Shown: positions 34,642 through 42,857 of the stretch, piece by piece | Numbering within the stretch: the stretch's first letter is position 1 | How the letters are laid out: each line of letters starts with the position of its first letter | Assembly (NCBI RefSeq): GCF_021026295.1 | Contig: NZ_JAJNDA010000030.1 | Coordinates: 1-50,700 of the forward strand | Direction of reading: 5' to 3' | DNA: 50,700 nucleotides | Source: Actinomycetospora soli | GTDB taxonomy: Bacteria; Actinomycetota; Actinomycetes; Mycobacteriales; Pseudonocardiaceae | Notes under the pieces: model-generated | What the model was told of the DNA's origin: nothing | Seen by the model: only the letters and a program-made list of their open reading frames with translations | Databases searched by the model: none | Made by a program: the position numbers and the translations under genes

Positions 34642-35721
34642 ATGACCATCCTCGACCTCGGCGTCCCGTCCGTCCCGGGGACTCCGACCACCACCGCGGA
34701 CCGTCCCTCCGACGACCGGCTCGTCGACCGCTACGGCCGGGTCGCGACCGACCTCCGGGTCTCGCTGACCGACCGCTGCAACCTGCGCTGCACCTACTGC
34801 ATGCCCGCCGAGGGCCTGGAGTGGATGCCGACCGAGGAGGCCCTGACCGACGACGAGGTCGTCCGTCTGGTGCGCGTGGCGGTCGAGCACCTGGGCGTGC
34901 AGGAGATCCGCTTCACCGGCGGTGAGCCGCTGCTCCGGCGCGGCCTCGAGGACATCGTCGCGGCCACCGCGGCCCTCACGCCGAAGCCGGACATGTCGGT
35001 CACCACCAACGGCCTCGGCCTGACGAAGCGGGCGCAGCGCCTCGCCGACGCCGGGCTCGACCGGGTCAACGTCTCGCTGGACACGCTGCGCCCAGAGCGG
35101 TTCGCCGAGATCACCCGGCGCGACCGCCTGGGCGACGTGCTCGACGGCCTCGCGGCCGCCCGCGACGCCGGGCTCGGCCCCATCAAGATCAACACGGTGC
35201 TCATGCCGGGCCTGAACGACGACGAGGCCCCCGACCTGCTGGCCTGGGCGCTCGCCGAGGGCTTCGAGCTGCGCATCATCGAGCAGATGCCGCTCGACGC
35301 CGGTCACTCCTGGCAGCGCGACCGCATGATCACGGCCGAGCAGATCCTGGCCTCGCTGCAGACCCGGTTCTCCCTGCGTCCCGACCCGACCGAGCGCGGT
35401 GGGGCCCCGGCGGAGCGGTTCCTCGTCGACGGCTGGGAGCGCCCCGGCGGCGGCCCGGCCCGGGTCGGCGTCATCGCCTCGGTCACCCGGCCGTTCTGCG
35501 GCACGTGCGACCGCACCCGCCTCACCGCCGACGGCCAGGTGCGCACCTGCCTCTTCGCGCGGAGCGAGAACGACCTGCGTGGCCTCGTGCGCGGAGGCGG
35601 TAGCGACGCCGAGATCGCCGCCGCGTGGCGCGTCGCGATGTGGGGCAAGAAGCCCGGCCACGGCATCGACGACCCCGGGTTCCTGCAGCCCGACCGTCCC
35701 ATGAGCGCGATCGGAGGATGA
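34642..35721 (+). CDS. moaA: GTP 3',8-cyclase MoaA
   Basis: 359 aa, ATG 34642. A radical SAM enzyme that, with MoaC, turns GTP into cyclic pyranopterin monophosphate, the first step of molybdenum cofactor synthesis. The N-terminal [4Fe-4S]/SAM motif is SLTDRCNLRCTYCMPAEGL (CxxxCxxC, residue ~40); EIRFTGGEPLLRRGL is the SAM-binding GGE motif. The C-terminal cluster ligands are FCGTCDRTRLTADGQVRTCLF. The protein ends in Gly-Gly (SAIGG), needed in MoaA for the GTP reaction. It overlaps moaD. It supplies the cofactor that the coxL product would need. Confidence 0.97.
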   Translation: MTILDLGVPSVPGTPTTTADRPSDDRLVDRYGRVATDLRVSLTDRCNLRCTYCMPAEGLEWMPTEEALTDDEVVRLVRVAVEHLGVQEIRFTGGEPLLRRGLEDIVAATAALTPKPDMSVTTNGLGLTKRAQRLADAGLDRVNVSLDTLRPERFAEITRRDRLGDVLDGLAAARDAGLGPIKINTVLMPGLNDDEAPDLLAWALAEGFELRIIEQMPLDAGHSWQRDRMITAEQILASLQTRFSLRPDPTERGGAPAERFLVDGWERPGGGPARVGVIASVTRPFCGTCDRTRLTADGQVRTCLFARSENDLRGLVRGGGSDAEIAAAWRVAMWGKKPGHGIDDPGFLQPDRPMSAIGG

Positions 35722-35999
35722 TGACCAGCTCGGTCGACACCCGCACCGTCACCGTCACGGTCCGGTACTTCGCCGGCGCCAAGGCCGCGGCCGGCTGCGG
35801 CTCGGAGCCGATGACCGTGCCCGCGGGCACCACGATCGCCGCCCTCGTCGAGGCGGTCGCCGCCGACCACGGCGAGGCGCTGGTCAAGGTGCTCGCCGCC
35901 TCGTCCTTCCTGCTCGACGGCACCGCCGTGCACTCCCGGGACGAGGTCCTCGCCGACGGCGCCGTCCTGGACGTGCTCCCGCCGTTCGCCGGAGGCTGA
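35718..35999 (+). CDS. moaD: MoaD/ThiS-family sulfur carrier (molybdopterin synthase small subunit)
   Basis: 93 aa from ATG 35718 (ATGA overlap with moaA), a second in-frame ATG at 35721 has the better distance from GGAGG. Ubiquitin-like fold: TVTVRYFAGAKAAAGC at the start, VPAGTTIAALVEAVAADHG, and the terminal VLDVLPPFAGG. The C-terminal Gly-Gly is adenylated and thiocarboxylated to carry sulfur to the dithiolene. The adjacent moaA supports MoaD over ThiS. The large subunit gene moaE is not in the window. Confidence 0.93.
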   Translation: MMTSSVDTRTVTVTVRYFAGAKAAAGCGSEPMTVPAGTTIAALVEAVAADHGEALVKVLAASSFLLDGTAVHSRDEVLADGAVLDVLPPFAGG

Positions 36000-36048
36000 C
36001 CGCTAGGCCGAACGAGGGACGAGCTCGCGGGCGGCGATCACGCTCTGC

Positions 36049-36054
36049 TACTTC
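36049..36054 (+). promoter_or_regulatory. Candidate -10 of the DUF3558-like lipoprotein gene
   Basis: TACTTC with six bases between it and the ATG at 36061, the spacing of leaderless actinobacterial promoters. No Shine-Dalgarno sequence is seen. Confidence 0.35.
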
Positions 36055-36060
36055 TAGCGG

Positions 36061-37068
36061 ATGCGTCGCGCCGTCCCGGTCATCCTGCTCGCCCTCGTCG
36101 TCCTGGTCGGCACAGCGTGTTCCGGAAGCTCGGAGCCGCCGCCGGTCCCCGACCTGGGCCCCGTGGCCGTGACCGGCGACCCCCGGACCGCGGACGCCTG
36201 CGCCCTGCTCGACCCGGCGCTGTTCACCGGCACGGTCCCGCCGCTGCCGTACCCGGCGGTGGGCGACGTCGTCGGGTCGTGCCGGCTCACCGGCCAGGCC
36301 GAGCCCTACCGTCCGCAGACCGCCGAGGTGGCGTTCGCCCACGAGCGTTCGATGACCATCACGTCGGCCGAACCGCCGGAGTCCGCCGGGACGGCCACCG
36401 TCCTGCGCCCGCAGCCGGCGTACGACGTCTGCCGCCGCGTCGTACGACTCGGGGACGGCACGTTGGTGCTGTTCTCCGGCCGGACCGTCTCCGAGCAGGC
36501 CAGGATCGGCGCCGAGGGCGGGCCACCCCCGGTTGCGGACTGCCAGGTCGCGGAGCGGGCGATGCGGTTCGGGCTCGTCCGGCTGGCCGAGGCCGGGATC
36601 ACCCACGGGCCCACCCACCAGCCGGACTCGATGCTGGAGCGCGCCGACGCGTGTGCGGCCCTCGGGGACCCGGCCGCGCTGCTCGGGCTGGTGAACCCGC
36701 CGCGCTACGTCGGCTTCGCCGACCGGCACTGCTTCGTCGGGACCCCGACGCTCGGGCAGCCCGTCGCCTGGCTCGACTTCGTGGCCGTGGACGACCTCCC
36801 GCCCGATCCGACGGCGCCCGAGGAGCGGCCCCTGCTCCGGCCGGGACTCGCGAGTCAGGTGACGACCCACCCCGGCCAGTTCGGCACGGCGTGCGAGGTG
36901 CTCACGCCGTGGACCGTCACCAGCTACCACGGACCTGGACCGACGCAGTGGGAGGTGGTGCGGGTCGTCGTCGAGATGCCGTTCGAGAGCCGGGACCGCG
37001 CGTGCGGCGTCGCCGTCCAGCTCGCCCGGGAGGCGGTCCCGCGCCTCCCCGCCCCCGCAACGGGCTGA
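36061..37068 (+). CDS. Lipoprotein with two DUF3558-like modules
   Basis: 335 aa, ATG 36061. Lipobox LVGTAC at residue ~20. Two similar modules are seen: RTADACALLDPALFTG ... GSCRLTG near residue 45-80 and RADACAALGDPAALLG ... RHCFVG near 195-225. Each opens with a D-A-C-A-L pattern and contains further Cys, as in the actinobacterial DUF3558 lipoproteins. DUF3558 proteins are single-module of ~180 aa, so this looks like an internal duplication. The role is unknown; it is at the outer face of the membrane. It may share nothing with moaD, from which it is separated by its own promoter-like sequence. Confidence 0.7.
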   Translation: MRRAVPVILLALVVLVGTACSGSSEPPPVPDLGPVAVTGDPRTADACALLDPALFTGTVPPLPYPAVGDVVGSCRLTGQAEPYRPQTAEVAFAHERSMTITSAEPPESAGTATVLRPQPAYDVCRRVVRLGDGTLVLFSGRTVSEQARIGAEGGPPPVADCQVAERAMRFGLVRLAEAGITHGPTHQPDSMLERADACAALGDPAALLGLVNPPRYVGFADRHCFVGTPTLGQPVAWLDFVAVDDLPPDPTAPEERPLLRPGLASQVTTHPGQFGTACEVLTPWTVTSYHGPGPTQWEVVRVVVEMPFESRDRACGVAVQLAREAVPRLPAPATG

Positions 37069-37091
37069 GCGCCCGCGGTGTTCTCCCGGGC

Positions 37092-37556
37092 ATGACCGTC
37101 GTGCACGAGACCCGGATCGGCCCGCTGTACCTGGAGGCCTCGACCGACGGCCTGACGCTGGTGGGGTTCGCCGCCCCGGCCGAGCCCGGGCCGGTCGTCG
37201 GGACGGCGCACCTCGACCTCGCGCGCCGCGAGCTCGACGCCTACCTCGACGTCGAGCTGCGCGAGTTCACGGTCCCGGTGGACCTGACCGGCGCGCACGA
37301 CCGCCGGATCCTGGACGGGCTGCGACACGTGCCGTGGGGCTCGACGACCACCTACGGCGCGCTCGCGACCAGGGTCGGGCTGCCGCTCTCCGACTCGCGC
37401 CGGGTCGGCGGGGCGATGGCCCGGAACCCGGTCGCGATCGTGGTGCCCTGCCACCGCGTGGTGGGCGCCGACGGGTCGCTGACCGGCTACGCCGGCGGGC
37501 TGGGCACGAAGCGGGCCCTGCTCGACCTCGAGGCGGCGGACGCGATGCTCTTCTGA
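37092..37556 (+). CDS. ogt: Methylated-DNA--protein-cysteine methyltransferase
   Basis: 154 aa, ATG 37092. It moves alkyl groups from O6-alkylguanine to its own Cys, a one-use repair protein. The active site IVVPCHRVVG (PCHR, Cys ~124) is intact. RVGGAMARNPVAI and VPWGSTTTYGALATRVGLP give the helix-turn-helix and the Arg finger/Asn hinge, although the usual RAVG.A is RRVGGA here. The downstream GSLTGYAGGLGTKRALLDLE is typical. The N-terminal domain is short. alkA lies 1.6 kb downstream on the other strand, so alkylation repair is represented twice. Confidence 0.94.
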   Translation: MTVVHETRIGPLYLEASTDGLTLVGFAAPAEPGPVVGTAHLDLARRELDAYLDVELREFTVPVDLTGAHDRRILDGLRHVPWGSTTTYGALATRVGLPLSDSRRVGGAMARNPVAIVVPCHRVVGADGSLTGYAGGLGTKRALLDLEAADAMLF

Positions 37557-37597
37557 GCTTCGTCACAGTCACCTCTGGGCCGGGTCGCTCCGGGTAT

Positions 37598-37616
37598 TCG
37601 TTGCCTACCGCAACGA
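37598..37616. other. Short hairpin ahead of the second acyl-CoA ligase
   Basis: tcgttgc-ctacc-gcaacga, a 7-bp perfect inverted repeat ending 15 bp before the ATG at 37631, next to its GGAGGAG. It could cover the ribosome site region or be an operator. Function unknown. Confidence 0.35.
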
Positions 37617-37630
37617 TGCTTGGAGGAGCC

Positions 37631-39133
37631 ATGGCGCCCCGCGCCGATGTCGAGGCCCGACTCGAGGCGTTCGCCGACCACGCGGACGCCCCCGCCCTGA
37701 TCCACCACGACCGGCGACTCACCCACGGCGAGCTGCGCGACGCGGTGTTCCGCACCGCGCGTGCCCTCGACGGCCGCGGCGTCGGGCCCGGCGCCGTCGT
37801 CGTGCTCCTCGCCGGCAACGAGCCCGAGGGGATCATCGCCCGCTACGCCGTCAACCTGCTCGGCGCCGGCGTCACCCAGCCCTACGCGGGCCTGTCCGCC
37901 GAGGCGCGGGGCCGGATCGTCACCGACGTCGACGCGGCCGCGGTGCTCGTCGCCCCGGGGCACGACGACGACGCCGACGCGGTGCTGGCGCACTGCGCGC
38001 CGGTCACCCGCATCGCGCTCGACGACGCCCTGACCGACGGCGTCGACGCCGCGCCCGTCGCGTGCCGGGCGCGGCCCGGGGACGTCGAGCAGATCCGGCA
38101 CACCGGCGGCACGACCGGCCACCCGAAGGGCATCACCTACACCTTCGGCCACCACCTGCGGATGCTCGAGCACTCCTGGCGCCCCTCCACCGCGGAGGAG
38201 CCGGGAGTCGAGCCCGAGACGGTCCGCCAGCTCGTCTGCACGACGATCGCGCACGCGGCGGGCGGGATCGCCGACCGGACGCTCTCGGTCGGCGGCGCCG
38301 TCGTGCTGCTCGACGGGTTCGACCCGGCCGAGGTCCTCGCGACGATCGAGCGCGAGCGGATCACCGACCTGTGGCTGCTCCCGCCGCTGCTGCACCGGCT
38401 GCTCGACCACCCCGACCTCGACCGCACCGATCTCTCCAGCCTGCGCACCGTCATCTACGGGGGCGCACCCGCGGTGCCCGCACGCACGGCGGAGGCGGTG
38501 CGGCGCATCGGCCGGGTGTTCGTGCAGTTCTACGGCCAGACCGAGGCCGGCGGGATCAGCGTGCTCACCCGCGAGGAGCACGACGACGAGTCCCTGCTCG
38601 GCACCGTCGGGCGGGTGCTGCCCACCACGGAGCTGCAGATCCGCTCCGACGGCGACGACGACGGGCCGGGCGAGATCTGGGTGCGCACCGGCATGGAGTT
38701 CGACGGCTACTGGAAGCAGCCCGAGCTGACCGCCGCGACCCGCGACGCCGACGGCTGGATGCACACCGGCGACGTCGGCCACCTCGACGACCGCGGCTAC
38801 CTGCACGTGGTGGACCGGCTCGGGGACGTCGTGGTGGTCGTCGGCGGGCACGTCCACACCCCCGAGGTGGAGAACGTCCTCGTCGAGCACGCGGACGTCC
38901 GCGAGGCCGCGGTGTTCGGCGCGCCGGACGACGACGGGTCGGAGTCGGTGCACGCGGCCGTCGTGGTCGAACCCGGGACGCACCCGGACCCCGAGGAGCT
39001 GACCGGGCTCGTCATCGAGAGGCAGGGCTCGATGTACGCGCCGGAGGACGTCGAGGTCGTCGACGAGATGCCGCTGACCGACGCCGGGAAGGTCGACAAA
39101 AAGGCGCTGCGGGCCCGGCTGGCCGCTCAGTAG
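37631..39133 (+). CDS. AMP-binding acid--CoA ligase
   Basis: 500 aa, ATG 37631 with GGAGGAG upstream. ANL superfamily: IRHTGGTTGHPKGITYTFGH is the P-loop (here the TSGTTG form is TGGTTG), VQFYGQTEAGGISVL (~300), MHTGDVGHLDDRGYLHVVDR (~385) and the Lys in PLTDAGKVDKKALRA (~490). The hinge region GGHVHTPEVENVL is divergent from the usual GGENIYP. It resembles short fatty acid/aryl acid ligases. There is no carrier protein or condensation gene nearby, so it is not part of an NRPS. Substrate unknown. Tail overlaps alkA by 7 nt. Confidence 0.88.
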   Translation: MAPRADVEARLEAFADHADAPALIHHDRRLTHGELRDAVFRTARALDGRGVGPGAVVVLLAGNEPEGIIARYAVNLLGAGVTQPYAGLSAEARGRIVTDVDAAAVLVAPGHDDDADAVLAHCAPVTRIALDDALTDGVDAAPVACRARPGDVEQIRHTGGTTGHPKGITYTFGHHLRMLEHSWRPSTAEEPGVEPETVRQLVCTTIAHAAGGIADRTLSVGGAVVLLDGFDPAEVLATIERERITDLWLLPPLLHRLLDHPDLDRTDLSSLRTVIYGGAPAVPARTAEAVRRIGRVFVQFYGQTEAGGISVLTREEHDDESLLGTVGRVLPTTELQIRSDGDDDGPGEIWVRTGMEFDGYWKQPELTAATRDADGWMHTGDVGHLDDRGYLHVVDRLGDVVVVVGGHVHTPEVENVLVEHADVREAAVFGAPDDDGSESVHAAVVVEPGTHPDPEELTGLVIERQGSMYAPEDVEVVDEMPLTDAGKVDKKALRARLAAQ

Positions 39134-40038
39134 CCGGGCATCGTGTTGACCGCGTGGTCGAGGGCGGCCCACAGGTACTGCGTGGCGTAGGCGCGGTAGG
39201 GCCGCCAGGCCTCGGCGTGCGCGACCAGGTCGCGGTCGCGCTCGGGCAGTCCGAGCTCGCGGGCGGCCACGCGGACGCCGAGGTCCGAGGGGAGGAAGGC
39301 GTCCGGGTCGCCGAGGGCGCGCATCGCGACGGAGTCGACGGTCCACGGTCCGATCCCGCGCAGCGCCCCGAGCTGCGCCCGCGCGTCCGGGCCGTGGAGG
39401 TCGACGCTGCCCTCGGCCAGGGCGGCCACCAGCCCGTGCAGGGTCCGCTTCCGGCTGGCCGGCATGCCCAGCTCGTCGTCGGTGAGGGCGGTGAGCTGGT
39501 GCGGGGTCGGGAAGAGGTGGGTCAGCGACGAGCCGTCCGGGGCCAGACCCGCGGGCAGCGGCGTGCCGTGGTCGCGTACGAGGCGGGACGCGTGGGTCCG
39601 GGCCGCGGCGGTGGAGACCTGCTGGCCGAGCACGGCGCGCACGGCGAACTCGTCGGGGTCGGGGCTGCCGGGCACGCGCCGACCGGGGGCGGCGTCGACG
39701 AGCGGCGCGAGCACCGGGTCGGCGCGCAGGCACCCGTCGACCGCGGCCGGGTCGGCGTCGAGGTCGAGCAGGCGCCGGGCCAGCCCGACCGCACCGGCCT
39801 CGTCGTCGGGATCGGACAGCCGCAGCTCCGCCTCGACCACTCCGCCCATCGGCGGCGGGAGGCTCACGACGGCGGGTCCGCCCGGCAGCCGCAGCGTGCG
39901 CCGGTAGGCGCCGTCGAACCACTCCTCGACGCCCGGGACCGCGGTCGCCACCAGGTGGCCGTAGAGGTTGTCCGGGCACAGCGGGGCGGTGAACCCGAGG
40001 GCGTGTGTCCGATGGATCCACGACCCCGTCGCCGTCAC
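39127..40038 (-). CDS. alkA: DNA-3-methyladenine glycosylase II (AlkA-like)
   Basis: 303 aa from GTG 40038 (VTATGSWIHRTH) with GGGAGG 8-13 nt upstream. It excises alkylated purines from DNA. N-terminal ~100 residues form the AlkA N-domain-like sheet; the HhH-GPD domain follows with VRAVLGQQVSTAAARTHASRL, then the hairpin LGALRGIGPWTVDSVAMRALG and the catalytic Asp in AFLPSDLGVRVAA. There is no methyltransferase (Ada) domain fused at the N-terminus. It is divergent from the glyoxalase-fold gene with 19 bp between the two starts. Confidence 0.92.
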   Translation of the reverse strand: MTATGSWIHRTHALGFTAPLCPDNLYGHLVATAVPGVEEWFDGAYRRTLRLPGGPAVVSLPPPMGGVVEAELRLSDPDDEAGAVGLARRLLDLDADPAAVDGCLRADPVLAPLVDAAPGRRVPGSPDPDEFAVRAVLGQQVSTAAARTHASRLVRDHGTPLPAGLAPDGSSLTHLFPTPHQLTALTDDELGMPASRKRTLHGLVAALAEGSVDLHGPDARAQLGALRGIGPWTVDSVAMRALGDPDAFLPSDLGVRVAARELGLPERDRDLVAHAEAWRPYRAYATQYLWAALDHAVNTMPGY

Positions 40039-40043
40039 CGTCC

Positions 40044-40049
40044 TAGCCT
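40044..40049 (+). promoter_or_regulatory. Candidate -10 of the VOC gene
   Basis: TAGCCT, 8 nt before the ATG at 40058. It overlaps the region between the two divergent starts and the alkA ribosome site, so the two promoters must overlap. Confidence 0.35.
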
Positions 40050-40057
40050 CCCACGCC

Positions 40058-40441
40058 ATGCAGCCCCGACCCTCCGCCGTCGGCCTCGTGGTGTCCGACA
40101 TGGCCGCCTCGCTCGCCTTCTACCGCTCGCTGGGCCTCGAGGTCCCCGACGAGCCCGCACCGCACGTCGAGATCGCCTTCGGCGGCCTGCGGCTCCTGCT
40201 CGACACCGAGGAGACCGTGGCGTCGTTCGACCCGTCGTTCACGCCGCCGACGGGCGCGGGCCGCGTCGGGCTGGCGCTGGAGTGCGACTCCCCCGCCGAG
40301 GTCGACGCCGCCTACGCGCGGATCACCGGCGCCGGGTATCGCGGCCACCTCGCGCCGTTCGACGCGTTCTGGGGCCAGCGCTACGCCTCGGTGCTCGACC
40401 CGGACGACGTGGGCGTCGACCTGTTCGCCGCGTCGACCTGA
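40058..40441 (+). CDS. VOC (glyoxalase/bleomycin-resistance) superfamily protein
   Basis: 127 aa, ATG 40058. Two beta-alpha-beta-beta-beta modules: AVGLVVSDMAASLAFYRSLGLEVPDE and VGLALECDSPAEVDAAYARITGAGYRG, ending QRYASVLDPDDVGVDLFA. A His/Glu metal pair typical of glyoxalase I is incomplete in the first strand (GLVVSD instead of HV), so enzymatic function is uncertain. It could be a binding or resistance protein. Converges on the AraC gene with 4 nt between stops. Confidence 0.85.
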   Translation: MQPRPSAVGLVVSDMAASLAFYRSLGLEVPDEPAPHVEIAFGGLRLLLDTEETVASFDPSFTPPTGAGRVGLALECDSPAEVDAAYARITGAGYRGHLAPFDAFWGQRYASVLDPDDVGVDLFAAST

Positions 40442-40445
40442 GCGA

Positions 40446-41093
40446 TCACCCGCCGAGTGCCGACGGCGGCCTCCCGGTCAGCGCCCGGACCTCGCGGGAC
40501 AGGTGCTGCTGGTCGACGTACCCGACCTCCGCGGCCGTCTCCGCCCACGGGCGTCCTTCCCGACGACGGGTCAGGGCGCGCTGCAGCCGCAGGACGCGGT
40601 GCAGGTGCTGCGGCCCGTAGCCGAACCGGGCCCGGCTCCGGCGGTGCAGCGTGCGGGCGGACCACCCGAGCCGGTCCGCGATCGTCGCCACCGGGACGCC
40701 CCGCGCGGCGGCCTCGAAGACGGCCGGCGCCCAGGCCTCGTCGTCGGGCAGGTCCCGCAGCCGCGACCGCAGCCAGGACCCGACGTCGGGAACCCGCCCG
40801 ACGACGTCGACGAGCGGCACCGTCCGCCCCACCAGCTCGTCCGCGGGCACGCCGAGCACGAGCGGCCCGACGCCGTGGGAGAACCGCACACCGCGGAAGG
40901 TCCCGACGGCGTCGTGCTCCCGCGCGACCGCGTCCGGCCCCGCGACGACCGCCTCGCCGTCGGGACGGACGATCACGTCGAGGCACCCGTCCGGCAGGAT
41001 CAGCGCCGGGCCGGCGGCGACCCGGCGCCACGGCTGGGGTGCGCTGCGCGCTCGTGAGTAGTTGTGACGGTCATACCCGTCAGAACTACTCAC
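40446..41093 (-). CDS. AraC-family transcription regulator
   Basis: 215 aa from the GTG at 41093, which lies in a palindrome and overlaps the end of the EEP gene by 8 nt; no good internal start exists. The N-terminal ~95 residues resemble the ligand domain of small AraC regulators (ILPDGCLDVIVRPDGEAVVAGPDAV; FSHGVGPLVLGVPADEL). The C-terminal DNA-binding part has both helix-turn-helix units: GVPVATIADRLGWSARTLHRR and AAEVGYVDQQHLSREVRALTG. It is the last gene in a coupled run starting with the CaiB-type gene, and is the likely regulator of that run. The effector is unknown. Confidence 0.88.
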   Translation of the reverse strand: MSSSDGYDRHNYSRARSAPQPWRRVAAGPALILPDGCLDVIVRPDGEAVVAGPDAVAREHDAVGTFRGVRFSHGVGPLVLGVPADELVGRTVPLVDVVGRVPDVGSWLRSRLRDLPDDEAWAPAVFEAAARGVPVATIADRLGWSARTLHRRSRARFGYGPQHLHRVLRLQRALTRRREGRPWAETAAEVGYVDQQHLSREVRALTGRPPSALGG

Positions 41094-41094
41094 G
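41053..41094. repeat. 18-bp inverted repeat spanning an EEP stop and an AraC start
   Basis: Arms 41053-41070 and 41077-41094 (cgtgagtagtt-type) pair at 17 of 18 positions, 6-nt loop tcatac. The right arm includes the TAG of the EEP gene (41086-41088) and the GTG used for the AraC gene (41091-41093). Confidence 0.85.
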
Positions 41095-41907
41095 GGGCGC
41101 AGCCACCTCGAGGTCGACCACCACGCCGTGGTGGTCGGACGGCCACACGCCGTCGGAGGCCGGGCCGTCGCCGAACACCGCCACGTCGTCCACCCGCAGC
41201 GGCACGCTCCCCCGCCCGGCCCCGACCAGCACGTGGTCGATCCGCGACGGCGGGGAGCCGCTGGGGGCGACGTAGGGGTTCGCCGGGGACCAGGTCGGCT
41301 CGTCGGGGTCGGCCGCCCAGCGCCGCGTGTTGACGAGCACCAGGCCCGGCTCGGCGGGCGCGGTCAGGTGGCCCTCGATCAGCCGCATCTCGTCGGAGGC
41401 GGCCTCGGCGTTGAAGTCGCCCAGCACCAGCGGCGGCAGGTCGGTCGGCGGGGCGGCGACCACGTGGCGGGCGATGACCCGCACCTGCTCGCACCGCACC
41501 GCCGACCCGCTCGCGGACGACGTCAGGTGCGCCGACTGCACGTGCCACGAGCCGGCCGGGGTGTCGACGGTGGTGCCGAGCAGCACGCGACCGCTGCCGC
41601 ACAGCCCCTCCAGGTGCAGCCGGTGCACCGGCCAGCGGGCGAGGACGGCGTTGCCGATCCCGCAGTCGGCGTCCTGCGGTCTGCGCACCGTCCACGACGA
41701 CGCGTCCGGCGACGGCCCGAACACCGCGTGCATCCCGAGGTCGTCGGCGAGCCCGCTCGCGAGGTCCTCGGCGCCGCGGCACCAGACCTCCTGCAGGCCG
41801 ATCACGTCCGCGTCCAGCGCGCGCAGCGTCTCCAGCACCGCCGGGCGCCGACGGTCCGCGTCCCCGAACCGCCACCACAGGTTCCAGGTGGCCACGCGGA
41901 GTCTCAT
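41086..41907 (-). CDS. Endonuclease/exonuclease/phosphatase (EEP) family protein
   Basis: 273 aa, ATG at 41907 sharing its A with the stop of the P1 peptidase gene. EEP-fold metal-dependent phosphodiester hydrolase. RVATWNLWW opens the fold, VIGLQEVW carries the metal Glu, LVLGDFNAEAASDE the Asp-Asn pair, RIDHVLV the late Asp-His and WPSDHHGVVVDL the terminal SDH. It could cut DNA/RNA or a phosphodiester/phosphate ester of a small molecule. There is no signal peptide. The gene set suggests metabolism rather than repair, but no substrate can be inferred. Confidence 0.88.
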   Translation of the reverse strand: MRLRVATWNLWWRFGDADRRRPAVLETLRALDADVIGLQEVWCRGAEDLASGLADDLGMHAVFGPSPDASSWTVRRPQDADCGIGNAVLARWPVHRLHLEGLCGSGRVLLGTTVDTPAGSWHVQSAHLTSSASGSAVRCEQVRVIARHVVAAPPTDLPPLVLGDFNAEAASDEMRLIEGHLTAPAEPGLVLVNTRRWAADPDEPTWSPANPYVAPSGSPPSRIDHVLVGAGRGSVPLRVDDVAVFGDGPASDGVWPSDHHGVVVDLEVAAPRE

Positions 41908-42857
41908 CAGCCCACGACCTCGCGGTACGAGCGGTACCCGCCCGTCGACGCCGCGGCGAGCACGGCGTTCCCGACCGCCCGGGTCACCACGTCCGCCCCG
42001 GCCGTCAGCAGCGTCTGCAGACCGGCGAGGTCCGGGGCCGGGCGCGTGGTGGTGGCGAGCCCGAAGAGGGTGTCGCCGTCGGTCATCCCGTGCACCGGCC
42101 GGATCGCCCGGGCGAGCCCGTCGTGGCCCACGGCGGCGAGCTTCGAGCACTGCGCGACGGTCAGGGTCGCGTCCGTCCACACCACGCCGATCGTGGTGTT
42201 CAGCGTGGGCGGCGCCGCGGCCGCGGCCAGCCGCCCGAGCAGACCCGACCTGTCGTCGGGAAGGGCCGGCGGGGTGCGGTCCGCGGGGGTGAGGTGCCGC
42301 GCCGCCCACAGCTCCCCGGTCCGCGGGTCGACCGCGGACCCGGCCGCGTTCACGACGACGAGCGCGGTCACCTGCCCCGCGTCGGTCGTCTCCGTCGCCG
42401 TGCCGACCCCGCCCTTGAGCCCGCCGACCAGCGTGCCGGTGCCGGCCCCGACGACGCCGTCGTCCCACGTCTCGGACGCCGCGGCCAGCGCCTCGGCGCC
42501 GAGGGCGGCGTCCGGGCGGGCACGGAAGTCGCCGCCGCGGCCGAGGTCGAAGACCACGGCCGCGGGCACGATCGGGACCACCTCGCCGGGGCCGCCGACG
42601 GGGAACCCGATCCCCTGTGCGCCCAGCTCGTCCATCACGCCCGTCGCGGCGGCGAGGCCGTAGGCGGAGCCGCCCGAGAGGACCACGGCGTGCACCCGGT
42701 CGACGAGCGTGCGCGGGTCGAGCGCGTCGGTCTCCCGGGTGCCCGGGCCGCCGCCCCGCACGTCGACGCCCGCCACCGCGCCCTCGGGACCGGGCAGGAC
42801 GACGGTGGTGCCGGTCAGGGCGCCGCCGCCGAGGCGCCGGGCGTGGCCGACGCGCAT
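41907..42857 (-). CDS. P1 family (S58/DmpA-NylC) Ntn-type hydrolase
   Basis: 316 aa, ATG at 42857 overlapping the CoA-transferase stop (TGATG). P1 enzymes are self-processing N-terminal nucleophile hydrolases that act on beta-peptides, D-aminopeptides or 6-aminohexanoate oligomers. VVLSGGSAYGLAAATGVMDEL and GGFR-type core are present, and the cleavage site resembles NylC: APPTLNTTIGVVWTDATLT, where the bond before Thr would be cut to expose a Thr nucleophile. Cytoplasmic. It is enclosed by CaiB and EEP genes with overlapping codons, so the three are co-translated. Confidence 0.9.
   Translation of the reverse strand: MRVGHARRLGGGALTGTTVVLPGPEGAVAGVDVRGGGPGTRETDALDPRTLVDRVHAVVLSGGSAYGLAAATGVMDELGAQGIGFPVGGPGEVVPIVPAAVVFDLGRGGDFRARPDAALGAEALAAASETWDDGVVGAGTGTLVGGLKGGVGTATETTDAGQVTALVVVNAAGSAVDPRTGELWAARHLTPADRTPPALPDDRSGLLGRLAAAAAPPTLNTTIGVVWTDATLTVAQCSKLAAVGHDGLARAIRPVHGMTDGDTLFGLATTTRPAPDLAGLQTLLTAGADVVTRAVGNAVLAAASTGGYRSYREVVG

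Noticed and set aside
37631..39133. NRPS adenylation gene or siderophore cluster
   Set aside because: No carrier protein, condensation domain or tailoring gene is nearby; the motifs fit a stand-alone acid--CoA ligase.
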